The notes beneath the pieces are model-generated. The model was not told the origin of the DNA, did not search any database, and saw only the letters and a list, made by a program, of their open reading frames with translations. A DNA stretch of 11,679 nt from assembly GCA_029907755.1 (NCBI GenBank), contig JARYLH010000037.1, positions 1 through 11,679 of the forward strand, read 5' to 3'. The DNA comes from Candidatus Methanosuratincola sp. GTDB taxonomy: Archaea > Thermoproteota > Methanomethylicia > Methanomethylicales > Methanomethylicaceae. Positions 1-5,256 of the stretch are shown here, in pieces; within the stretch, counting starts at the first letter, position 1; each line of letters starts with the position of its first letter. A program made the translations under genes and the position numbers.

Positions 1-289
1 AGAGATTATCGATTAGGAAGCTTTGATGGTCGCTGTTGTAGGCTCGGGCAATAATCACGTTGTTAAGCATCTGCTGCGGGTCCAAACCCATAGCAGCGGC
101 TATACGATAAACTCTCTCTGGACTGAATGTTCCCTCAGTGTCTATGAAGAGCGAGTTACCTTCCAAGCCGCCTTGCTCTTTAGGCAGCTGAGCCATTACG
201 CAAAGCTTGAGACAAATCTGTGTCTTGCCCACGCCATACTCGCCTATCAACTCTGTCATGGCTTGCGTCTCTATTCCCCCAGCCAATAG
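1..289 (-). CDS. radA: RadA/Rad51-family recombinase, ATPase-core fragment (N-terminal part absent, C-terminus beyond window)
   Basis: RadA is the archaeal strand-exchange ATPase that forms filaments on single-stranded DNA during homologous recombination. The minus-strand frame reads through GGIETQAMTELIGEYGVGKT, which contains the family GGGIETQ segment and the Walker A motif GEYGVGKT. It continues through GGLEGNSLFIDTEGTFSPER, a conserved RadA block, and leaves the window at base 1. The homology begins at two leucine codons (289-284), directly next to the last base of tRNA-Leu at 290. A normal RadA has over 100 residues before this point (an N-terminal helix-hairpin-helix domain and a linker), and I find none of them on either strand upstream. 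Possible starts are TTG at 286 or ATG at 259; neither has a ribosome binding site. It may be a truncated copy, a pseudogene, the product of a rearrangement at the tRNA, or an assembly junction. The family assignment is firm; its status as a working gene is not. Confidence 0.85.
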
Positions 290-334
290 TGCGGGGAGTG
301 GGATTTGAACCCACGAAGGCCTTCGCCACAGGAT

Positions 335-363
335 AACCCATCCGAAGGCTACCAAGCCCGGAT
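335..363 (-). other. Predicted 29-nt tRNA-Leu intron at canonical position 37/38
   Basis: This segment separates G37 of the anticodon loop from A38. It folds by itself: ATCCG pairs with CGGAT, and inside that GGCT pairs with AGCC around a TGGT loop. This is the kind of compact hairpin expected next to an archaeal bulge-helix-bulge splice site. Its removal is required to give the 7-base loop and the 3' strand of the anticodon stem. The boundaries are inferred from the mature cloverleaf. Confidence 0.78.
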
Positions 364-370
364 CTTAAGT

Positions 371-389
371 CTGGCACGCCTAGCGGCGC
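371..389 (-). other. Predicted 19-nt noncanonical intron in the tRNA-Leu anticodon stem
   Basis: The segment GCGCCGCTAGGCGTGCCAG lies between G30 and A31 of the deduced tRNA. It folds into a short hairpin, with GCGCC pairing to GGCGT around GCTA. Shifting the splice points by one base gives the same mature product, so the exact site is 29/30 or 30/31. Without its removal, about 20 extra bases sit between the D arm and the anticodon. Noncanonical tRNA introns are known mainly from Thermoproteota. This one is inferred from structure only. Confidence 0.7.
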
Positions 390-422
390 CCTGCCCCGTT
401 GTCCTGACTTGGGAATCCCCGC

Positions 423-507
423 TTTTCGAAAGATTAAGTGTAGACCAGTATTTAGTTTTTGGCTAACATAGAAATATTTATTGGAATAGCGCATTTGAAT
501 CAGGTTG
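423..507. promoter_or_regulatory. Shared divergent promoter region of tRNA-Leu and tRNA-Arg
   Basis: This 85-base AT-rich spacer holds a TATA-like box in each direction. AAATATTTATT (472-482, plus) is centred about 31 bases before tRNA-Arg. AAAACTAAATACTG (460-447, minus) is centred about 31 bases before tRNA-Leu. Both spacings suit transcription starting within a few bases of the mature 5' end. No coding frame makes sense here. Confidence 0.55.
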
Positions 508-585
508 GGGTCCGTGGCGCAGACTGGATAGCGCGTTGGCCTTCTAAGTCAATGGTCGAGGGTTCAAATCCCTCCGGACCCGCCA
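508..585 (+). tRNA. tRNA-Arg (anticodon UCU), CCA encoded
   Basis: The acceptor GGGTCCG (508-514) pairs with CGGACCC (575-581), followed by discriminator G582 and an encoded CCA at 583-585. The D arm has GCGC/GCGC around AGACTGGATA. The anticodon arm is TTGGC-CTTCTAA-GTCAA, giving anticodon TCT. The T arm is GAGGG-TTCAAAT-CCCTC. There is no intron. A short T run (613-617) lies downstream and may end transcription. Confidence 0.97.
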
Positions 586-659
586 TCGCAATAAAACAAC
601 GAATTCTCACAATTTTTAATAAAATAAATGGTTATTTATATTTCAGTTATAACGACTGA

Positions 660-678
660 TACTATTATAGTATAAAAG
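660..678 (+). promoter_or_regulatory. TATA box overlapped by a 13-bp palindrome
   Basis: TACTATTATAGTA (660-672) is a perfect inverted repeat of 6-base arms around one T. Its right arm runs into the TATA-like AGTATAAAAG (669-678). Transcription would start near 700, just ahead of the candidate small gene at 717. The overlap could let a dimeric repressor block TBP binding, but this is inference, and AT-rich DNA can give such palindromes by chance. Confidence 0.4.
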
Positions 679-716
679 TTTGAGAAAGAGGATCAGCATT
701 AAGAATAGAACGGTCC

Positions 717-912
717 TTGATTAAGACCGAGGGAAAGCACGAAGAGCAGCCAAAGTGCGATACTTTGCTTAGAGTTTCTGATTTTCAAGAAAGACAACCC
801 GAAAGTCTTCGAGGGCTTGTCAGATCGCAGAAGACCCTTCAAGAGGAATCTTGGGTGCGAAACTTGTATGTGGAGATGCGGGGGCATGGTAATTTACAGG
901 GCATGGGAATAA
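717..912 (+). pseudogene. Candidate cysteine-rich small protein gene with a frameshift near 781-785
   Basis: Two adjacent frames together read like one protein of about 64 residues. The first frame opens at TTG 717 and gives IKTEGKHEEQPKCDTLL and RVSDF. Skipping one base in the TTTT run at 782-785 moves into a frame reading KKDNPKVFEGLSDRR, then GCETCMWRCGGMVIYRAWE and a stop at 910-912. The second part contains CxxCxxxC followed by GG, reminiscent of a metal or Fe-S site, and is stop-free for about 64 codons with no ATG, GTG or TTG near its beginning. A TATA box ends 39 bases upstream of the TTG. No ribosome binding site is visible. I do not recognise the family. It may be a decayed gene, a one-base consensus error, or a chance open frame. 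Confidence 0.4.
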
Positions 913-1088
913 GCGAAAAGAAGGCGCCTTTGGGGACGAGGAAATGGAGAGCATTCCAATGGAATTCAATGCTTCGATAGACCACACGACCTTCATGCGA
1001 CACAAATAAAATTTGGTCTAGACAACTATCCTTTTGATAAAAAAAGATGATTGTATGATGATTAAAATAGTTTTTAATTAGGCAGCAA

Positions 1089-1145
1089 TTACTGAGAGGG
1101 TTTAGTCTGTTTCTTCTTCTCCTTCTTTGGAGCTGGAGATGACAT
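1089..1145 (-). CDS. Candidate 18-residue lysine-rich micro-ORF
   Basis: The peptide MSSPAPKKEKKKQTKPSQ starts with ATG at 1145 and ends with TAA. It has what a short archaeal gene should have: a TATA-like box about 58 bases upstream, a predicted leader of about 30 bases, GAGG eight bases before the ATG, and a seven-base T run on the same strand at 1045-1039 that could end the transcript. The resulting RNA would be about 140 nt. The basic composition resembles the N-terminal tails of some ribosomal proteins, so it may be a remnant of one, but no globular domain follows in any frame. It could also be the visible part of a small RNA. Confidence 0.35.
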   Translation of the reverse strand: MSSPAPKKEKKKQTKPSQ

Positions 1146-1152
1146 TATTTTC

Positions 1153-1165
1153 GCCTCTTGGAGGC
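1153..1165 (-). promoter_or_regulatory. Hairpin enclosing the micro-ORF ribosome binding site
   Basis: GCCTC (1165-1161) and GAGGC (1157-1153) form a perfect five-pair stem around CAA in the leader RNA. The GAGG of the presumed Shine-Dalgarno site lies within the 3' arm, so the folded form would hide it. The short stem makes control by folding possible but unproven. Confidence 0.35.
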
Positions 1166-1198
1166 AAAGCCCCCAAATAATCCGGTTATGGTGGCTCT

Positions 1199-1208
1199 AA
1201 TTATAAAG
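1199..1208 (-). promoter_or_regulatory. TATA-like box upstream of the micro-ORF
   Basis: On the minus strand this reads CTTTATAATT. Centred near 1203, it predicts a start near 1177 and a leader of about 30 bases before the ATG at 1145. No TFB recognition element was confidently identified. Confidence 0.4.
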
Positions 1209-1379
1209 ATTTTGAACTCTGAACTTACGTTAAACGGTTTCCGGAAAATGATAAATCATGATATTGAAAACTGACGATGTTTGTCGCTGAAAAGATCCTT
1301 CTTTTGCATCCGTTTATTTCAATCAATTAAACAAACCTTATAGGATGGTGGCGATTTCTGGATGGTAGAGGGTGATAAG

Positions 1380-1577
1380 ATGCCAGAGGGCAAGTTTGCT
1401 AACAGGGCAGAGGCAAAGCAATCTGCAGCGCAGCCAGCGATTGACCTCAAGAAAATGACTTGCAAAGATTGCGGGTTGTTTACGGCTATGGGAAAGAGTG
1501 GGCAGGGGTACTGCAGAAAGACGGCAGCTAAGAAGAGTACAACGAGCAAAGCATGCAACTTCTTCAAGAAAAAGTAA
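1380..1577 (+). CDS. Small four-cysteine putative zinc-binding protein
   Basis: The gene encodes 65 residues from ATG 1380, chosen because AGAGGGTGA ends four to five bases before it. An upstream in-frame ATG at 1362 has no such site. The N-terminal third is alanine- and lysine-rich. The rest contains four cysteines spaced CX2CX13CX13C (in MTCKDCGLF, GQGYCRK and SKACNFF), a pattern expected of a small zinc ribbon or knuckle, and the end is a lysine run. I do not recognise a named family. The stop lies 16 bases from the end of the convergent cation transporter. The lysine content and zinc-site spacing would suit a nucleic-acid-binding or translation-associated role, but that is inference. Confidence 0.75.
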   Translation: MPEGKFANRAEAKQSAAQPAIDLKKMTCKDCGLFTAMGKSGQGYCRKTAAKKSTTSKACNFFKKK

Positions 1578-1593
1578 GCTCATAACCTTATGT

Positions 1594-2928
1594 TTAACAC
1601 ACAGGCTCCATGTGTAGAGAGATTGACTCGATTTCAGGGCATTTCGCCTTGATTTCGACCTCAATTTTTGATGCGATACTGTGTGCCTCCGAAAGAGACA
1701 GCCCCTTGTCGAACACACAGCAAACAGTAAGAGAATAGGTGTCATCGATCTTTTTTACCTGCAGATCCTTAAAGGATTTGACAGAAGGAAAACCAAGCAG
1801 AATTGACTCCAACAACCTTTGAAGTCTCTCTTGCATGAATGAAACGGGCGTTCCTGCACACACTCTGTCGACAGATGGTTCTATATGAGATGTAACGGTG
1901 GAAATCTTTTTATCAAGACGTTTAATCCTGTCTTCCAGATCCGATGCGATCTCATGAGCGCTCTCTAAGCTTTGTTCTCCATCGATCTCTACGTTAAATT
2001 CGACATCCAATTTATTATCGGTCTCAGAGAGCTGGATCTTGCTGATGCTTTTGATCTCTTTCATCTTGGATGCCTCATGCCGCATCTTGTTTACTAGCGT
2101 GGCATCGGTCGTTGAAATAGGTTCGGCATGGACCACCACATCAGCGCCAGGAATTTTTTCCTGAATGATGCGGCACACAGATTCAGTCAGTTCATGCGCA
2201 GTCTCTAATTCAAGATCTCGGTCTATGTGAACTTCCAAGTCAACAAAAGTTTTTGCTCCTGCCTCACGGACACGTACTCTGCCTACCTTTTGGATCCCTT
2301 CTATCGATCTTGCATTCTCAATTATTTGCTGTACAACCCCCGCAGGTGCGCCGTCGAGCAGAGTATGGGTAGATTTCTTCAAAAGCCGGTAACCGATGAA
2401 AGCTGTAACCGCGGCTACGCCGAGCCCTGCAATTGAGTCGAATTGTTGGAAGCCAATCATTGAAATCAAGACGCCGATTATCACGACTGTTGAAGAAATG
2501 AGATCCGTGGAAAAGTGAATCGCATCAGCCTCCAGCGCCTGGCTTCTGAACTCCTTTGCAGTTTTCATGAGGACTCTCGATCGGCTGAAATCCACAATCA
2601 TGGAAATCAACATCACGGCAAGTGCAGAAAGACCGAGATCCACCTCAACGGTCCTCAAGAGCAACCTAGATATTCCCTCGTAGACGATCCAGGCGCATGT
2701 CAAAAACAGAAGAACGGTCTCTACAAGGCTTGCAAGACTTTCGACCTTTGCATGCCCGTACATGTGGAGGGAGTCTGGAGGGGCTTCGGACTTTTTCACC
2801 GCGTAAAAGGTCGTGAATGCTGCTATTAGATCAATCCCAGAATGTAAAGCCTCGCTGAGAATGCCAAGACTGTTAGTGACTATGCCCACTATAAGCTTCA
2901 TAGAAGTAAGCGCAATAGCAGCGACCAC
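1594..2928 (-). CDS. Cation diffusion facilitator (CDF) transporter with three C-terminal domains
   Basis: CDF proteins export divalent metals such as zinc, manganese or iron across the membrane in exchange for protons. The membrane part covers roughly residues 1-190. HxxxD in the second helix (H29, D33) and HxxxD in a later helix (H138, D142) are the two halves of the metal site. After LLDGAP come three tandem cytoplasmic CDF C-terminal domains, about residues 200-270, 278-352 and 363-442, each ending in H-x-E-P (VVVHAEP, TSHIEP, SLHMEP). Most family members have one and are near 300 residues, so at 444 this is long. The GTG at 2928 is the only canonical start found, yet the stop-free frame reaches further back and includes what looks like the beginning of helix 1. 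A strong AAGGAG precedes an out-of-frame ATG at 2978. The N-terminus is therefore uncertain. The metal cannot be read from the sequence. Confidence 0.9.
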   Translation of the reverse strand: MVAAIALTSMKLIVGIVTNSLGILSEALHSGIDLIAAFTTFYAVKKSEAPPDSLHMYGHAKVESLASLVETVLLFLTCAWIVYEGISRLLLRTVEVDLGLSALAVMLISMIVDFSRSRVLMKTAKEFRSQALEADAIHFSTDLISSTVVIIGVLISMIGFQQFDSIAGLGVAAVTAFIGYRLLKKSTHTLLDGAPAGVVQQIIENARSIEGIQKVGRVRVREAGAKTFVDLEVHIDRDLELETAHELTESVCRIIQEKIPGADVVVHAEPISTTDATLVNKMRHEASKMKEIKSISKIQLSETDNKLDVEFNVEIDGEQSLESAHEIASDLEDRIKRLDKKISTVTSHIEPSVDRVCAGTPVSFMQERLQRLLESILLGFPSVKSFKDLQVKKIDDTYSLTVCCVFDKGLSLSEAHSIASKIEVEIKAKCPEIESISLHMEPVC

Positions 2929-2986
2929 GGATGAAAGGGCTACGCGTTGTTTTTTTGACGTTGGCGCTAACCTCTCATCCTGTTTG

Positions 2987-2992
2987 CTCCTT
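2987..2992 (-). promoter_or_regulatory. Strong Shine-Dalgarno site upstream of the CDF gene, matched to an out-of-frame ATG
   Basis: AAGGAG lies eight bases before an ATG at 2978-2976. That ATG reaches a TAG after three codons. The transporter frame is shifted so that one extra base between the ATG and the TAG would join them. TATA-like TTTTTATAAAACAA lies near 3017-3032. The site may belong to a longer CDF N-terminus disrupted by a one-base change, or to a tiny leader peptide. Confidence 0.4.
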
Positions 2993-3035
2993 AAAGGATA
3001 AAAGGATTTCTTTTTGTTTTATAAAAAAAATGTAA

Positions 3036-3473
3036 TTATATTGATAGAAGGTTTAAACCGGTAGTGTCATCATATTTTCTTATGATTTTTGGATCGAGAG
3101 CCCTGATATAAGCCTCCCCTGCAAAAACGATCGACCCCTCCCCAAGATGCCCGCCAAGGCACCTCCCCTCTTTGTCTGCAAGAACGACATGACAATGAAC
3201 TATGGTCTCTCCGTCCTTTACTGCGATATTTCCAATGCCTGATGCGATTTCCAAGGGTGTCTCGAGAATAATCCTATGATACTTCTTCCTATCTTGGACG
3301 TAATATTGGATTACTGCCTTCTTTAGAGCGCCAATCACTGTAAATACGCCCGCACCAATCCCTAGCTGCTCGGCAGCGCCCTTCAAAGAAGACAAAAGAT
3401 CGGAGTTGTGAGGTATGCTGAACATGTATTCCCCAGTGCACTCGTATTTTTCGATTCCCAAATCAAACACCAC
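3036..3473 (-). CDS. PPC domain (DUF296) protein
   Basis: This is a 145-residue single-domain PPC (plant and prokaryote conserved) protein. In plants the domain occurs with AT-hook DNA-binding motifs. Stand-alone prokaryotic forms are small trimers, often metal-binding, of mostly unknown function. Here LLSSLKGAAEQLGIGAGVF and VIGALKKAVIQYY match the family core. HCHVVLAD with GRCLGGHL supplies the HxH and GGH histidines that bind metal in some members. GEGSIVFAGEAYI is the typical last strand region. There is no AT-hook. The start is a GTG pair at 3473 with no visible ribosome binding site; ATG at 3425 would cut into conserved sequence. It is divergent from the radical SAM gene, about 50 bases apart. 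Confidence 0.85.
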   Translation of the reverse strand: MVFDLGIEKYECTGEYMFSIPHNSDLLSSLKGAAEQLGIGAGVFTVIGALKKAVIQYYVQDRKKYHRIILETPLEIASGIGNIAVKDGETIVHCHVVLADKEGRCLGGHLGEGSIVFAGEAYIRALDPKIIRKYDDTTGLNLLSI

Positions 3474-3524
3474 AATAATTATGTAATTGGGAATAAAAAT
3501 GAATTGATTCGAAAGGCGAGGAAA

Positions 3525-4597
3525 TTGCTATTCTTCGTGCTCACAACTGGGAAGTGCAACCTAAACTGCAAATATTGCGGGGGGAGCTTCCCGGAGTGGC
3601 GCGTGCCCGCAGTGCCGACTTACGAATTGTCATTGCTGAAGGAGTTTATCGAAAACGATGCCGAGCCGATTGTCGCTTTCTATGGAGGGGAACCCCTAAT
3701 ACAAGCAGATGTGATAAGGCAAGTTATGAATAACATAGCAGCGAGATTTGTGATCCAGACGAATGGGACCTTGTGGGATATGCTTGAGTGGGATTACTGG
3801 AAGAGGATGGATGCTGTCCTTTTGTCGATTGACGGGACCGAGAAAACGACCGATGGATACAGGGGCCCAGGGACATATCGCAAAGTCGTCCAGGCTGCAA
3901 AAGCGCTGAAAAAACACGGCTACGAAGGGGATCTAATTGCAAGGATGGCAGTTTCAGAGATGACGGATATCTATCGCGATGTCCTCCATCGAGTCTTAGC
4001 TTATTTGACCATATACACTGGCAATTGGATGTAGGATGGAGCGACGCATGGATCAATTTTGACAAATGGTGCTCAGACAGCTATGAGCCTGGGATAGATA
4101 GACTAGTAGAACTCTGGGTCGAAGAACTGAGACGTGGAAAAGTGCTTGGCATTGTCCCCTTTCTTGGGATACTAAAGAGGTTGAGAGAAGGAGGGAGTAA
4201 CCCGCCCTGTGGGGCAGGGGTAAATGCAATTGCAATCCTGCCAAATGGCGAGATCAGGGCATGCCCCATTGCATACGACGCCGAATGGGCACTTCTTGGT
4301 AAACTAGGTCGGACAGACTATTCTGAGATGCGCCACAGAATGCTTGGCTGTGGGATAGCAGGAGAATGTTTAGGCTGTACCCACCTCAGGGGGTGCGGCG
4401 GAAGGTGTCTATACATGAACCGGGAACGCTATTGGGGAGAGGCCGGGTTCAAGAAGATCTGCGAGGTCACAAAGCATACAATCGATGCGATCAGTAATGT
4501 GAAGGATGAGGCATGCGATATCATGAAAAATTTAGGGATGAGTTACCAGGTGCTGGACTACCCTAAATTCAACAACAGCACAGAGATAGTCCCATAA
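3525..4597 (+). pseudogene. Radical SAM/SPASM protein (peptide-modifying type), interrupted by one frameshift near 4000
   Basis: Radical SAM enzymes use a [4Fe-4S] cluster to cleave S-adenosylmethionine and start radical chemistry; the SPASM type often modifies peptides. The first frame carries the cluster motif CNLNCKYC and the glycine-rich FYGGEP, and runs through LLSIDGTEKTTDGYRGPGTY. It then breaks around RVL (3994-4002) and stops at 4034. The next frame resumes as LFDHIHWQLDVGWSDAWINF and continues through NPPCGAGVNAIAILPNGEIR, then CPI, then GECLGCTHLRGCGGRC, a SPASM-like auxiliary cluster region. One extra base near 3999-4003 would restore a continuous protein of about 357 residues. 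The layout resembles the archaeal AF1577-like family (TIGR04084), from memory. The start is uncertain: TTG 3525 with GGCGAGG close by, or TTG 3504. It may be a real pseudogene, a consensus error or, less likely, programmed frameshifting. Confidence 0.82.
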
Positions 4598-4641
4598 AGC
4601 AAATATAACAAGAGCAAAATACTGAACCATGGGGGCTAACT

Positions 4642-5070
4642 TTGAAAAAAGTAAAGGACTTAATGACTAAAGATGTATTCACGATAAATAAGGAAAAAAC
4701 AATCGTAGAAGCTGCGAAGATCATCGGTGACAAGGGCGTAGGATCGCTGGTCATTACCGACAATGGCAACATTGTTGGGGTCCTGACTGAGAGGGACATA
4801 ATCACGAGATGTATAGCAAAGGAATGCGATCCTTTAAAGACCAAGGTATCGGAGATAATGTCCACTCCAGTGGTAGCGATCGATCCTGAGGCGGATACTA
4901 TAGACGCTGCTAAACTCATGGTAAGCAAGATGATCAGAAGGCTCCCTGTTTTGGAGGGGGGCAAACTTGTGGGAATACTAACCACCTATGACTTGGTAAA
5001 GGATGTGTCTAAAGGGAAGCGCAAGGAAGACTCGCTCATCTATCTTGCTGCCGAATACGAGGTGTTCTAG
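4642..5070 (+). CDS. Protein with two CBS domains
   Basis: The gene encodes 142 residues made almost entirely of two CBS domains, about residues 7-58 and 72-125. Signature segments are VKDLMTKDVFTI and GVLTERDII in the first, and VSEIMSTPVVAIDP and VGILTTYDLV in the second. Paired CBS domains form a Bateman module that binds adenosine nucleotides or SAM. Stand-alone archaeal versions are presumed energy or ligand sensors whose partner is usually unknown. The start is TTG at 4642, with GGGGG six bases upstream and a TATA-like CAAATATAACAAG near 4600-4612. It therefore probably has its own promoter rather than relying on the radical SAM gene 44 bases upstream. Confidence 0.9.
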   Translation: MKKVKDLMTKDVFTINKEKTIVEAAKIIGDKGVGSLVITDNGNIVGVLTERDIITRCIAKECDPLKTKVSEIMSTPVVAIDPEADTIDAAKLMVSKMIRRLPVLEGGKLVGILTTYDLVKDVSKGKRKEDSLIYLAAEYEVF

Positions 5071-5077
5071 AAACCAC

Positions 5078-5089
5078 TTTTTATTTTTT
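5078..5089 (+). terminator. T-rich terminator after the CBS gene
   Basis: TTTTTATTTTTT begins eight bases after the stop codon. Archaeal RNA polymerase terminates at such T runs without needing a hairpin. Confidence 0.55.
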
Positions 5090-5145
5090 GAAATGCACTT
5101 TAAGGGACAAAAAGCTCTATTTTAGTATCTAAAAATTAAAAACCA

Positions 5146-5221
5146 TGGTGGGCCGAGCCGGATTCGAACCGGCGACCACCGCCGTGTAAGGGCGGGATCC
5201 TAACCGCTAGACTATCGGCCC
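5146..5221 (-). tRNA. tRNA-Val (anticodon UAC), CCA encoded
   Basis: GGGCCGA (5221-5215) pairs with TCGGCCC (5156-5150), then A73 at 5149 and an encoded CCA at 5148-5146. The anticodon arm is CCGCC-CTTACAC-GGCGG with anticodon TAC. The T arm is GCCGG-TTCGAAT-CCGGC. There is no intron. A TATA-like box TTTTAAAG lies near 5254-5247, about 30 bases upstream and just past the TFE stop codon. A T-rich run at 5142-5130 on the same strand may terminate the transcript. Confidence 0.97.
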
Positions 5222-5256
5222 CTAGCAACCGTAAAAATGAAAACACCTTTAAAACT

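Larger units (their letters stand above)
290..422 (-). tRNA. tRNA-Leu (anticodon UAA) with two predicted introns
   Basis: The acceptor arms GCGGGGA (422-416) and TCCCCGC (297-291) pair perfectly, with A73 at 290 and no encoded CCA. The T arm is GTGGG-TTCAAAT-CCCAC, and the 14-base variable arm TGGCGAAGGCCTTC is a typical class II leucine form. Read straight through, the gene is 133 nt with no sensible cloverleaf. Removing 371-389 and 335-363 joins CAGG, A, CTTAAG and ATCCTG into a perfect five-pair anticodon stem, CAGGA with TCCTG. The seven-base loop is CTTAAGA, the anticodon is TAA, and the mature RNA is 85 nt. The downstream intron sits at the canonical archaeal site 37/38. The upstream one lies inside the 5' strand of the anticodon stem, at about 29/30 or 30/31. 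A TATA-like box lies about 31 bases upstream. RadA coding sequence follows immediately on the same strand. Confidence 0.88.
586..1379. other. Gene-poor stretch with only candidate small features
   Basis: Nearly 800 bases lack any confidently coding gene. What can be seen is a palindrome over a TATA box (660-678), a probably frameshifted cysteine-rich small gene (717-912), a micro-ORF with promoter and hairpin (1089-1208, minus) and an A/T-rich spacer from about 1000 to 1085. I compared the 700-1000 segment with the conserved cores of RNase P RNA and SRP RNA and found neither. I see no tandem repeats, CRISPR units or transposase remains. Confidence 0.5.

Noticed and set aside
1..289. An intein explaining the RadA break
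   Set aside because: RadA inteins sit at the ATP-binding site, and no intein splicing motifs adjoin the break; the neighbouring sequence is a tRNA gene.
180..494. 104-residue minus-strand open frame over tRNA-Leu and the RadA fragment
   Set aside because: It reads through the tRNA and uses the wrong frame of RadA; the RadA frame carries the conserved motifs.
690..1010. Possible RNase P RNA or SRP RNA in the gene-poor region
   Set aside because: Conserved elements such as GAGGAAAGTCC of RNase P RNA or the SRP GGAAG...AGCAGCC core are not present; isolated AGCAGCC and GAGGG strings are not enough.
1338..1745. 135-residue minus-strand open frame across the four-cysteine gene and the CDF end
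   Set aside because: It conflicts with the well-supported CDF frame and with a small gene that has a good ribosome binding site; it looks like a random translation.
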